Shown piece by piece: positions 52,627-60,966 of a stretch of 64,000 bases of DNA; the stretch's first letter is position 1; every line of letters begins with the position of its first letter. This DNA is from Schauerella fraxinea (GTDB lineage Bacteria; Pseudomonadota; Gammaproteobacteria; Burkholderiales; Burkholderiaceae_B). Position numbers and translations under genes: made by a program. The DNA is taken from assembly GCA_030849945.1 (NCBI GenBank), contig JAVDKK010000002.1, positions 620,001-684,000 on the forward strand, read 5' to 3'. The notes below the pieces were generated by a model that was not told where the DNA came from, did not search any database, and saw only the letters and a list, made by a program, of their open reading frames with translations.

Positions 52627-55328
52627 GTCACCATCTCCTTGAACTGCACGAGCATGCGGTTGATCTCCGGCACGCAGGCACCGCATCCCGTACCGCATTT
52701 CAATGTTTGCTTCAGTTGCGCCAGACTGCAGCCGGCGCCGATCCCGGCTGCGATCGCCTGATCACTCACGCCATGGCACGCGCACACCGTTTTCGGCCGC
52801 GGGCCGCTGGCCACCCGGCCGGTCAGCACATGCGCCAATTGCTTGGGCGCCGGACCGCCATCGGCCCACGCCAGCAACGCATCGTGGGCACGCACATCGC
52901 CCGCCAGAAGAAAGGCCGTTACGCGGTCGCCATCGAGCGCCAACCGCCGAAACACGATGCGTGACGGATCGTCGAGTGCGGCAGTTGGCGCGCGCAAGCC
53001 CAAGTCGTCAATGAGCGCATCGATGACCGCTCGCTCGGGTGCCTGGCTCGCGCCGATCCAGACGCGCACGCCCCCTCCGCCCACAGCCACCGGCAAAATC
53101 GCGGCAAACGGAAAACGTTGTAGCCACGGCGCGAGCGCCGCGCGCAACGTCGAAGCATCGCCCCGCAGCCAGGCGTGCAGCTGCCATGGCAAGGGCGCGA
53201 CCGTCACGTCGACCGCGCAATGCTTGAGTTCGGGCTGATGTGAAATCGGATCGGCGGCAGGTTGCGTGATGGCGTTGATACCGGCGCCCGAGATGAAAGC
53301 GCTCCCCCAGTGCATCGGCAAAAAAGCATGGCCGAGCTGGATCGTGGGGTCGGTGCGAGCCGGAACGGTAAGTGCGCCGCGCCGCGATGTGACGGTAACG
53401 AGCATATCGTCGCTCAGCCTAAAGCGTTGCATATCGCCGGGATGCAGCGCCAGGGCCGGGGCCTCGGCGTGGCGCGTCAACGCGGGCGAGAGCGCCGTGC
53501 GCGCCATCGTGTGCCAGTGATCGCGCAGGCGTCCCGTGGTGAGCCGCATGGGAAACGCTCGCGACACGGCCTCAGCCACCGGCACGTATTCCAGATCCAG
53601 AAACGACGCACGGCCACTCGGCGTGGGATACACGCCGTCGGCATACAGACGCGCTGTGCTGCCGGCGGCCTTGCCGTAGGGCCACTGTTGCGGGCCTTGA
53701 GCGTCGAGCGTGGCGTAATCCAGGGCGCTGTAATCGAGATCGCGGCCGGCGGTCGTGCGTACGTGCTCGGCAAACACCTCGGCTGGCGCCGCGTAGTCGA
53801 ACAGCGCCGCTTTCGCGGGCGCCAACCGGGCCGCCAGGCGGCGCGCCATGCCGGCCGCCAATTGCCAATCGGGTCGCGCATCGCCCGGCGGCGTGACTGC
53901 GGCGCGCACGCGGCTGATGCGACGTTCGGAATTGGTGACTGTGCCCTCTTTCTCGGGCCAGGTGGCGGCCGGCAAAACCAGATCGGCATACGCCAAGGTT
54001 TCGGTACCGGCGAACGCCTCCTGCACGATGACGAACTCCGCGCGCGATAGCGCCTCGCGCACGGTCGTTTGATCGGGCATCGACTGCGCCGGGTTGGTAG
54101 CGGCAATCCACACCGCCTTGATGCGCCCTGCCCGCAACCCTTCGAACAATGCCAATGCCGGTTGGCCCGGTTCGGACGGCAAACGATCGACGCCCCACAG
54201 CGCCGCCACCTCATCGCGATGCGCGGCATTGCCGGGATCGCGATGACCGGGGAGGATGCTGGCCATGCCGCCCGCCTCGCGGCCACCCATGGCATTGGGT
54301 TGACCCGTGAGCGAAAGCGGTCCCGCGCCGGGACGGCCGATCTGGCCGGTGGCCAAATGCAGATGAATCAACGTGGCGTTCTTGGCCGTGCCGCTGGACG
54401 ATTGATTCAGGCCCATCGTATAGCACGAGAGCGCCGATCCGGCCTGCGCAAACCAGCGCGCAGCCTGGACGATATCGGTGGCGGCCACGCCGCAAATCGC
54501 CGCGACAGCGGCGGGCGTAAACGCCTGCACACGCGCTTCGAGCGCAGCGAACCCCTGCGTGTGCCGCGCGATGTAGTCGCGGTCGATGAGGTCTTCGGCC
54601 ACCATCACGTGGAGCATGGCGTGAAACAGCGCCACATCCGTACCCGGTGCGATCGCCAGATGAAGATCGGCCATGGCGGCGGTATCCGTGCGCCGGGGGT
54701 CGACCACGATGATTTTCATATCGGGCCGAACGGCGCGTGCAGCCATCATCCGGTTGAACAATACTGGGTGGGCATACGCCATGTTCGATCCGGCGATGAA
54801 CACGGTGTCGGCCACATCGAAGTCGTCGTAGCACGCCGGTGGTGCGTCGGCGCCGAGCGTGAGCTTGTAGCCGGCCACCGCGCTCGACATGCACAGCCGC
54901 GAATTGGTGTCGATATTGTTCGTGCCCACCAGCCCGCGGGCAAGCTTGTTGAAGACCGCGTAGTCTTCGGTCAGCAACTGGCCGGAGAGGTAGAACGCCA
55001 CCGCGTCCGGCCCGTGTTCGGCGATGATGGCGGCAAACTTTTCGGCCGCGATATCCAGCGCCGCGTCGACCGTGATCGCTTGCCGCGGTTCGTCGCGCGT
55101 GGCGCGCCAACTGGCGTGCAACACCCGCGAGGCATCGCGCCGAACCGTATCGGCGAGTGCCGTGCCCTTGCTACAAAGTGCGCCGCGGCTGGACGGATGC
55201 TGCGTGTCGCCCGCGACCGAGATCACACGATCGCCCTGCGCGCGGACGCGTACGCCACACCCGGTGCCGCAGTAGCAACAGATCGACGCGACCTCGCGTA
55301 CGGGGTCTTCAGTGAGCGGCGTATCCAT
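52623..55328 (-). CDS. nasA: Assimilatory nitrate reductase, catalytic subunit
   Basis: 901 residues from ATG 55328. The N-terminal [4Fe-4S] site is ICCYCGTGCGV with the fourth Cys in ALCSKG. The molybdopterin domains follow (AFYLSGQLLTEDYAVFNKLA, IDTNSRLCMSSAVAGYK, GTDVALFHAMLHV, PATWPEKEGTVTNSERRIS). The last ~60 residues are a BFD-type [2Fe-2S] domain with CACHGVSD and CGTGCGACV. It reduces nitrate to nitrite in the cytoplasm, taking electrons through the BFD cluster from the FAD subunit encoded just upstream. A TTG at 55334 is an alternative start. Confidence 0.95.
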   Translation of the reverse strand: MDTPLTEDPVREVASICCYCGTGCGVRVRAQGDRVISVAGDTQHPSSRGALCSKGTALADTVRRDASRVLHASWRATRDEPRQAITVDAALDIAAEKFAAIIAEHGPDAVAFYLSGQLLTEDYAVFNKLARGLVGTNNIDTNSRLCMSSAVAGYKLTLGADAPPACYDDFDVADTVFIAGSNMAYAHPVLFNRMMAARAVRPDMKIIVVDPRRTDTAAMADLHLAIAPGTDVALFHAMLHVMVAEDLIDRDYIARHTQGFAALEARVQAFTPAAVAAICGVAATDIVQAARWFAQAGSALSCYTMGLNQSSSGTAKNATLIHLHLATGQIGRPGAGPLSLTGQPNAMGGREAGGMASILPGHRDPGNAAHRDEVAALWGVDRLPSEPGQPALALFEGLRAGRIKAVWIAATNPAQSMPDQTTVREALSRAEFVIVQEAFAGTETLAYADLVLPAATWPEKEGTVTNSERRISRVRAAVTPPGDARPDWQLAAGMARRLAARLAPAKAALFDYAAPAEVFAEHVRTTAGRDLDYSALDYATLDAQGPQQWPYGKAAGSTARLYADGVYPTPSGRASFLDLEYVPVAEAVSRAFPMRLTTGRLRDHWHTMARTALSPALTRHAEAPALALHPGDMQRFRLSDDMLVTVTSRRGALTVPARTDPTIQLGHAFLPMHWGSAFISGAGINAITQPAADPISHQPELKHCAVDVTVAPLPWQLHAWLRGDASTLRAALAPWLQRFPFAAILPVAVGGGGVRVWIGASQAPERAVIDALIDDLGLRAPTAALDDPSRIVFRRLALDGDRVTAFLLAGDVRAHDALLAWADGGPAPKQLAHVLTGRVASGPRPKTVCACHGVSDQAIAAGIGAGCSLAQLKQTLKCGTGCGACVPEINRMLVQFKEMVT

Positions 55329-55330
55329 CG

Positions 55331-56542
55331 TCAACCGTGCTCGCCAAACATCAGGTCATCGCGCAGGGCATCCACGGATCGGCCTTCGCGAATCAGGTTG
55401 AGGTACCACGCGCCATCGTCGGTATCGCCATACAGACAGGCGCCGACGAGCTTGTCGCCCTTGATGACCAGATGCTTGTAGACGCCGCCAATCGGGTCGA
55501 GCAATGTCATCGCCTCAGTCCCCTCGCCGCCTTTGAAGTCACCCGCCGAAAACAGATCGATGCCGGTGACCTTCAATTTCGTGGCGGTCACACTGCCCTG
55601 ATAGCGGCCAATGCCGTGCAGCGCGAGATGATTGGCGCACACCTTGGCCTGCTCGTAGAGCGGCGCCACCAGGCCGTAGGCGACCCCGCGATGGCTGACG
55701 CACTCGCCCACCGCATACACCACGGGGTCGTAGGTTTGCAGCGTATCGTTGACGACCACGCCGCGATCGACATACAAGCCACACTGCTCGGCCAGCGCCG
55801 TATTCGGGCGGATGCCCACGGCCATGACGACCAGATCGGCCGCGACTTCCGTGCCGTCGGTAAACGCTACCGCGCGTACCCGGCCGTGCCCATCGTCGAT
55901 CAAGCGCGCCGTCTGCTTGGGCATCAGGAAGGTCAGCCCACGCGCTTCCAACGTCTGCTGCAGCAAGCGGGCAGCATGGTCGTCGAGCTGACGGTCGAGC
56001 AAGCCCTGGCTCAAATGCACCACCGAGACCGACATGCCGCGCGCCGCCAGCCCACTGGCCGCTTCCAGCCCCAGCAGCCCGCCCCCGATCACCACGGCGT
56101 GGCGGTGCGACGCGGCGGCAGCAATCATGCGCTGCACGTCACTGATATCGCGAAACGTGATCACACCGTCAAGGTCGTTGCCCGGCACTGGCAACACAAA
56201 GGGATTGGACCCCGTCGCGAGCAGCAGCCGATCGTACGATGCCTCGGTGCCGTCGTTGGCATACACGATGCGCCGCCCGCGATGGATCTTCACCACCGTG
56301 CGATTGGCCAGCAGGCGAATGTGGTTGGCCGCGTACCAGGCTTCGTCGTTCAAGACGATATCCTCGAACTGCTGCTCGCCCGTAAGTACCGGCGACAGCA
56401 TGATGCGGTTGTAGTTCGGGTGCGGCTCAGACCCGAACACCGTAATGTCGTACACATCCGGCGCGATCTTGAGCAATTCCTCGACCGTACGCATGCCGGC
56501 CATGCCATTGCCCACCACGACAAGTTTGCGTCTTGGCGTCAT
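55331..56542 (-). CDS. nasC: FAD/NADH-dependent electron-transfer subunit (NasC-like; NirB N-terminal domain only)
   Basis: 403 residues. GNGMAGMRTVEELLKIAP begins the FAD domain, VVIGGGLLGLEAASGLAARG the NAD domain, and VYAVGECVSHRGVAYGLVAP follows. The protein aligns with the N-terminal ~400 residues of nitrite reductase NirB but ends (DALRDDLMFGEHG) where the BFD and siroheme domains would start. It therefore should not reduce nitrite; it more likely passes electrons from NADH to NasA, like Klebsiella NasC. The stop codon overlaps the region before the nasA ATG by a few bases. A GGAGA site precedes its ATG. Confidence 0.88.
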   Translation of the reverse strand: MTPRRKLVVVGNGMAGMRTVEELLKIAPDVYDITVFGSEPHPNYNRIMLSPVLTGEQQFEDIVLNDEAWYAANHIRLLANRTVVKIHRGRRIVYANDGTEASYDRLLLATGSNPFVLPVPGNDLDGVITFRDISDVQRMIAAAASHRHAVVIGGGLLGLEAASGLAARGMSVSVVHLSQGLLDRQLDDHAARLLQQTLEARGLTFLMPKQTARLIDDGHGRVRAVAFTDGTEVAADLVVMAVGIRPNTALAEQCGLYVDRGVVVNDTLQTYDPVVYAVGECVSHRGVAYGLVAPLYEQAKVCANHLALHGIGRYQGSVTATKLKVTGIDLFSAGDFKGGEGTEAMTLLDPIGGVYKHLVIKGDKLVGACLYGDTDDGAWYLNLIREGRSVDALRDDLMFGEHG

Positions 56543-56566
56543 GCTCGAATCTCCTCGCGCGCCCGC

Positions 56567-57631
56567 TCAGGCGCTCGTTTCCTGGCGTACCGCGTGGCGG
56601 ATCGGCTCGGCGGGGTCGACGCGCGCCGCGTAGCGCGGTGCATTGCTGGCCTGCCACCCGCGGCCATCGAACGGCGTGGCAGCAACAGCCGCGGCGCCGG
56701 CCGCAACCGACGCCGCTGCAACCGGTGCCGACGCCAAGGGTGCGGGCGCCGCCGATGGGGATGCAGCCGATGTGGATACTGCCGATGTGGATACTGCCGT
56801 TGAGGACGCAGCCGCCATCGGCACCTCGGCCTGCGGCGCGGCGCCGCCGGGCACATGACGATGATGCAGAAAGTCCACCACGGCCGCTCGTGCGGCGAGG
56901 TAGCCCGGGTCGCTGGCCAACGCCACGCGGTTGCGCGGGCGCGCCAGATTCACGTCCAGGATCTGCCCGATCGTGGCCGCCGGGCCATTGGTGAGCATCA
57001 CGATGCGGTCCGAGAGCAGCACCGCTTCATCCACATCGTGGGTCACCATCACGGTAGTGCTTTTCGTTTGCGCCACGATCTTGAGCAGTTCGTCCTGCAG
57101 ATGGGCGCGCGTCAAGGCATCGAGTGCGCCGAAGGGTTCATCCATCAACAGCACTTTGGGTTCGATGGCCAATGCGCGGGCAATGCCCACCCGTTGCTTC
57201 ATGCCGCCGGAAATCTCGCGCGGCAATTTGGCGGCCGCGTGTGCCAAGCCGACCAGTTCGAGCGCGGCATGGGTGCGCGCTTTCAATTGGGGCTTTTTCT
57301 CGGTCGCCGAGAACACCCGTTCCACCGCGAGATACACGTTCTCGAAACACGTCAGCCAAGGCAGCAACGAGTGGTTTTGAAACACCACCGCGCGATCGGG
57401 ACCGGGGCCGGCGATTTCGCGGCCGCCGCACAGCAGCACACCCGAGGTCGGTCGCGTCAAGCCTGCAATCAGATTGAGGAGCGTCGATTTGCCGCACCCC
57501 GAATGACCGATGAGCGACACGAATTCGCCTTGCGCAATCGTCAGATCCACATCGCGCAGTGCAATGAAGCTGCCCTTGCGCGTGGTAAAGGTTTGGCCGA
57601 CGTTTTCGACCTGCACGAATTTTGCCGTCAT
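56567..57631 (-). CDS. nrtC: Nitrate ABC transporter ATP-binding protein
   Basis: 354 residues. Walker A is GHSGCGKSTLL near residue 42, signature ISGGMKQRVGIARAL, Walker B VLLMDEPFGALDA and switch MVTHDVDEAV. Residues up to ~250 are the NrtC/NrtD/TauB-type ATPase. The last ~100 residues are an Ala/Ser/Pro-rich tail with no domain, containing 5-residue repeats (STSAV) from a 15-bp DNA repeat. It drives nitrate import with NrtA and NrtB. Confidence 0.93.
   Translation of the reverse strand: MTAKFVQVENVGQTFTTRKGSFIALRDVDLTIAQGEFVSLIGHSGCGKSTLLNLIAGLTRPTSGVLLCGGREIAGPGPDRAVVFQNHSLLPWLTCFENVYLAVERVFSATEKKPQLKARTHAALELVGLAHAAAKLPREISGGMKQRVGIARALAIEPKVLLMDEPFGALDALTRAHLQDELLKIVAQTKSTTVMVTHDVDEAVLLSDRIVMLTNGPAATIGQILDVNLARPRNRVALASDPGYLAARAAVVDFLHHRHVPGGAAPQAEVPMAAASSTAVSTSAVSTSAASPSAAPAPLASAPVAAASVAAGAAAVAATPFDGRGWQASNAPRYAARVDPAEPIRHAVRQETSA
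56766..56795. repeat. 15-bp tandem repeat (2 units) in the nrtC tail
   Basis: GCCGATGTGGATACT occurs at 56766-56780 and 56781-56795, in frame with nrtC and read as repeats of Ser-Thr-Ser-Ala-Val on the minus strand. A diverged third unit follows. Confidence 0.75.
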
Positions 57632-57634
57632 GAC

Positions 57635-58468
57635 TTACTCCTCGTTGTAGGTGAAGCGGCGCGCCAGTTGGATCAGTGCGACTTCCAGCAGCAAACCGAT
57701 GATGCCGATCACGAAGATCGCGATCACGATGTGTTCGACTTTGAGGTTGTTCCACTCGTCCCACAGCCAGAAGCCGATACCGGTGCCGCCCGTCAACATT
57801 TCCGCGGCCACGATCACCAGCCAGGCCGTCCCGATCGACAGGCGCACGCCGGTCAGTACATACGGCAGCACGGCGGGCAACAGCACCCGCGTCAGCACTT
57901 TCCATTCGGAAAGATTGAGCACGCGCGCCACGTTGAGATAGTCCTGCGGTACCCGCTGCACACCCGTGGCGGTATTGATGATCATGGGCCAGATCGAACA
58001 GATGAAGATCGCCCAGATCGCCGCCGGATTGGCCGCTTTGAAGAGCAGCAGACCGAGCGGCAGCCACGCCAGCGGCGACACGGGACGCAAGAGGCTGACG
58101 ATCGGCGAGAACATCGCATTGATCGCGGCGAAGCGGCCGATCGCAAAGCCCGCGGGAATCCCCACGATGGCGGCCAGGCCGAAACCGATCGCCACGCGTT
58201 CCAGCGACGCCAGGATGTTCCAGCCGATACCCTGATCGTTCGGGCCATTGCGGTAGAACGGATCTGCAAACAGCACCTTGGCGGCGTCCCACGTCACGCC
58301 CGGTGTGGGAATGGCGGGAATGAGCATCGCGATCGTCTGCCACACCAGCAAGAACAGCGCAAAGCCCGCCATCGGACCGATGACGGCGCGCGTCATCGCT
58401 TCGGCGCGATCGCGCAACCACAAACGGCGTTGGGCGGTGGGTGCTGCAGTGGATGCCACGGCTGTCAT
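57635..58468 (-). CDS. nrtB: Nitrate ABC transporter permease
   Basis: 277 residues from ATG 58468, with AAGGGG upstream. The frame open to 58795 has no support. Six transmembrane helices are visible, and the family pattern SIGTAWLVIVAAEMLTGGTG, GFWLWDEWNNL, is clear. It forms the channel for NrtC and NrtA. It lies three bases before nrtC. Confidence 0.93.
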   Translation of the reverse strand: MTAVASTAAPTAQRRLWLRDRAEAMTRAVIGPMAGFALFLLVWQTIAMLIPAIPTPGVTWDAAKVLFADPFYRNGPNDQGIGWNILASLERVAIGFGLAAIVGIPAGFAIGRFAAINAMFSPIVSLLRPVSPLAWLPLGLLLFKAANPAAIWAIFICSIWPMIINTATGVQRVPQDYLNVARVLNLSEWKVLTRVLLPAVLPYVLTGVRLSIGTAWLVIVAAEMLTGGTGIGFWLWDEWNNLKVEHIVIAIFVIGIIGLLLEVALIQLARRFTYNEE

Positions 58469-58497
58469 AACGCATTCCCCTTCAATGGTGAGGTCAA

Positions 58498-59799
58498 TCA
58501 GACTTTGATCTTGAAACCGTCGGCGTAGGCAACCGGGTTCGAGCCGTCCCACACCACGCCGTCGATCATCTTGGTCGAACGCATGTCCGAACTCGGCACC
58601 GACACGCCGGCAGCACTTGCCGCCTGCTTGTAGATATCGATGCGGTTGACGGCCTTCGCCGTGGCCAGGTAATCGGGATGCTCTTTCATCAGACCCCAGC
58701 GCTTGTGCTGCGTGAGAAACCACATGCCGTCGCTCAGGTACGGATAGTTGACCGACCCGTCGGCGAAGAAGCGCATCGCGTGGGCGTCCTCCCACTTCTT
58801 GCCCGCGCCGTTGTCGTAGGTGCCCAGCATCCGGCCCATGATCACGTCGGCGTCCGTGTTGACGTATGACTTGGCGGCGATCGTTTCCGCCGTCTTGCGG
58901 CGATTTTCAGGCGATGCGTCGATCCATTTGCCGGCTTCGATGATCGCGGCAGTCACGGCACGTGCGGTGTTCGGATGCTTCTGCACGAATTCGGCCGACG
59001 TGCCCAGCACCTTCTCGGGGTGATCGGTCCAGATCTCCTGCGTGGTGACGGCCGTGAAGCCGATCTTGTCCATGATGGCGCGAGCGCCCCATGGTTCGCC
59101 CACGCAATATCCGTCCATATTGCCCACGCGCATGTTCGCGACCATCTGCGGCGGCGGCACCGTGATGACGCGCGCGTCCTGCATCGGATTGATGCCGTAG
59201 GTGGCCAACCAGTAATACAGCCACATGGCGTGCGTGCCGGTTGGAAACGTTTGTGCGAAGGTGTACTCGCCCTTCTTGCCGGCCATCAATTTTCCCAGCG
59301 ATTCGCCGTCGGTCACCCCGGCGTCGCGCAGCTTGTTGGCCAGCGTAATGGCCTGCCCGTTCTGGTTGAGCGCCATCAGAATCGCCATGTCTTTCTTCGG
59401 CCCGCCCGTGCCTGTGTGCACGCCGTAGATCAAGCCATACAGCACGTGCGCCATATCGAGCTCGCCGTTGACGAGTTTGTCGCGTACGCCGGCCCAAGAG
59501 GCTTCCTTGCTGGCGTTGATGGTCACGCCATATTTCTTGTCGATCCCCAGTACCGAAGCCATTACCACCGACGCACAGTCGGTGAGCGGGATGAAGCCGA
59601 TGCGCACGTCGGTCTTCTCCGGTGCATCCGAGCCCGCTGCCCAGGCGCCCGCCCGCACCAGCGGATCGACCAGGGTAAGCAGGCTTGCACCGGCCAAGAC
59701 CTTGGCGGATTTCGCGAGCCACTCGCGGCGGTGGCTGTCCACAGGCGCTGCAACCTCGGGGGATACGGGGGACAAGGGCGTTTTTGCGTCAAACGTCAT
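58498..59799 (-). CDS. nrtA: Nitrate-binding protein of the nitrate ABC transporter
   Basis: 433 residues from ATG 59799 (MTFDAKTPLSPVSPEVAAPV); the frame open to 59895 crosses the regulatory leader and is rejected. GGAG lies 7-10 bases upstream. A Tat-like signal is visible (SHRREWLAKSAKVLAGASLL). The mature protein has VRIGFIPLTDCASVVMASVL, a NrtA hallmark, plus HTGTGGPKKDMAILMALNQN and CVGEPWGARAIM. It binds nitrate (or nitrite) in the periplasm. It is the first gene of the nrtABC-nasC-nasA-cobA operon. Confidence 0.94.
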   Translation of the reverse strand: MTFDAKTPLSPVSPEVAAPVDSHRREWLAKSAKVLAGASLLTLVDPLVRAGAWAAGSDAPEKTDVRIGFIPLTDCASVVMASVLGIDKKYGVTINASKEASWAGVRDKLVNGELDMAHVLYGLIYGVHTGTGGPKKDMAILMALNQNGQAITLANKLRDAGVTDGESLGKLMAGKKGEYTFAQTFPTGTHAMWLYYWLATYGINPMQDARVITVPPPQMVANMRVGNMDGYCVGEPWGARAIMDKIGFTAVTTQEIWTDHPEKVLGTSAEFVQKHPNTARAVTAAIIEAGKWIDASPENRRKTAETIAAKSYVNTDADVIMGRMLGTYDNGAGKKWEDAHAMRFFADGSVNYPYLSDGMWFLTQHKRWGLMKEHPDYLATAKAVNRIDIYKQAASAAGVSVPSSDMRSTKMIDGVVWDGSNPVAYADGFKIKV

Positions 59800-59815
59800 C
59801 ACAAGGCTCCAGACG

Positions 59816-59867
59816 AAAAAAAACGTCCCGCACACCCACGAATTGAATCCAGGGCATTGCGGAACGT
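59816..59867 (-). terminator. Leader terminator of the nrt/nas operon
   Basis: In the transcript ACGUUCCGCA (59867-59858) pairs with UGCGGGACGU (59832-59823), one G-U pair included, with a 25-base loop, followed by eight U (59823-59816). It lies between the sigma-54 promoter and nrtA, so transcription should stop here unless it is prevented. Confidence 0.8.
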
Positions 59868-59918
59868 CGTTGTTCCTCACCGCGACACGCGGCATGTCGA
59901 CGACCGCCGTTGGTCGTC
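59861..59918 (-). promoter_or_regulatory. Two-hairpin ANTAR-type antitermination element
   Basis: Hairpin 1 (59918-59899) has a 7-bp stem GACGACC/GGUCGUC and the six-base loop AACGGC. Hairpin 2 (59876-59861) has a 5-bp stem GGAAC/GUUCC and the loop AACGAC. Both loops have A at position 1 and G at position 4 with a C-G closing pair, which is the known recognition pattern for ANTAR proteins such as NasR, NasT and EutV. The 3' arm of hairpin 2 is also the 5' arm of the terminator, so the two structures exclude each other. Confidence 0.78.
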
Positions 59919-59930
59919 AATCACCTCTAA

Positions 59931-59948
59931 AGCAAAACGTATGCCAAG
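59931..59948 (-). promoter_or_regulatory. Sigma-54 (-24/-12) promoter of nrtA
   Basis: The minus strand reads CTTGGCATACGTTTTGCT, with GG and GC exactly 10 bases apart and TTGGCA/TTGC boxes matching the consensus. The predicted start site is near 59920, two bases before the first antitermination hairpin. Confidence 0.8.
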
Positions 59949-59985
59949 TTTTCGCAGCGCACCAATTCTATTTTTTTATTATTTA

Positions 59986-59998
59986 TATCAATGGCTTA
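59986..59998. promoter_or_regulatory. IHF site upstream of the sigma-54 promoter
   Basis: TATCAATGGCTTA is a perfect match to the IHF consensus WATCAANNNNTTR, with an A/T tract at its 5' side. It lies about 66-78 bp upstream of the predicted start, the usual position for DNA bending between an enhancer and a sigma-54 promoter. Confidence 0.6.
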
Positions 59999-60050
59999 CT
60001 TAGCTTCTGCACGCTTCGTCCGCCGAGGCGGCCGGACGCGATGAATCAAG

Positions 60051-60081
60051 TTGGTGCGCGCGGCACGCCATCACGCACCAA
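60051..60081. promoter_or_regulatory. Candidate enhancer repeat for the nrt operon
   Basis: TTGGTGCG (60051-60058) and CGCACCAA (60074-60081) form an 8-bp inverted repeat, about 130-160 bp upstream of the predicted start. Another CGCACCAA is at 59958-59965. The core GCACCA/TGGTGC is the NtrC half-site, but the orientation and spacing differ from the classic NtrC box. Confidence 0.35.
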
Positions 60082-60091
60082 TACAACGCAA

Positions 60092-60841
60092 TCAGTCGCG
60101 GTCGCGATCCACCAGGCGATAGCGGGCCTGGCCCAAATGAAACTGCATGGCGATGCGGGCGCGGTCGGCATCCTGCTCGCGGATGGCGGCCAGCACGGCC
60201 GCATGCTCGTCCACCACGCGTTGACCGCGGGCGCGCGAACCCGTGCGCGTGAGGCTCAACGTCAACCGCATGAAGCCGCTGATCGATTCGTGGATATTCT
60301 CGAGCACGCCCAGATAGAAGTCGTTGCCGCTGGCCTGGGCCACTGCCGTATGGAACGCGAGGTCGGCTTCGAGCACCACGTGGCCATTGGCAATACCGTC
60401 GGCGAATACCGCATGGGCCTGCGCGATATCGGCCAACTGCTCTTCGGTGCGACGCATCGCGGCCAGCCGTGCCGCATCGCCTTCGAGTGCGATCCGCACC
60501 TCCTGCGCACGCAGATACGCGCCGATGTTCTGCACATCGTTGAAGGTTTTGATGCGCGGGGCAGGTTGATGGCTGACGAACGTGCCCAACCCCTGATGCG
60601 CCGTGATCAACCCGTCGGCGCGCAGCCTCAGCAGGGCTTCGCGCACCACGGGACGCGACATGCCGAACTCATCGCAGATCTCGTGTTCGGACGGCAGCTT
60701 GTCGCCCACGTTCAAATCGCCCGAAGCGATACGGTCGAAAATCTGACCGTACAACCGATCGCCCAGACGCACCCGCTGCCCGCGCTCATTGACGGGACTG
60801 GGGCCGACCCGGCCTTCGGCCGGCACTGCTTTACGCGCCAC
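60092..60841 (-). CDS. GntR-family regulator, FCD subfamily
   Basis: 249 residues from GTG 60841 with a GGAGTAG site. The winged helix is near residues 25-90 (DRIASGDLNVGDKLPSEHEI, GMSRPVVREALLRLRADGL). The all-helical FCD effector domain has EADLAFHTAVAQASGND and VDEHAAVLAAIREQDAD, with the His/Asp residues that bind metal and carboxylate ligands. It is co-directional with the DapA-family gene 125 bp upstream and probably represses it and the Bug genes. Its 3' end lies close to the nrt control region but it is not a nitrate regulator by family. Confidence 0.9.
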   Translation of the reverse strand: MARKAVPAEGRVGPSPVNERGQRVRLGDRLYGQIFDRIASGDLNVGDKLPSEHEICDEFGMSRPVVREALLRLRADGLITAHQGLGTFVSHQPAPRIKTFNDVQNIGAYLRAQEVRIALEGDAARLAAMRRTEEQLADIAQAHAVFADGIANGHVVLEADLAFHTAVAQASGNDFYLGVLENIHESISGFMRLTLSLTRTGSRARGQRVVDEHAAVLAAIREQDADRARIAMQFHLGQARYRLVDRDRD

Positions 60842-60966
60842 GTGCTACTCCTGAAATCCGGCCGCCAGCACGGCGGCAGGCGCCATCGTAACGCTATCGC
60901 GCGCGGGATGGATGCCGCCAGGATGGCGATCGACGCTCCCGCGGTGCCCGGCCCACGCGCGGGCGC

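Noticed and set aside
59799..59895. N-terminal extension of NrtA from the longest frame
   Set aside because: It would begin inside the antitermination leader; ATG 59799 has the ribosome binding site and matches the usual NrtA start.
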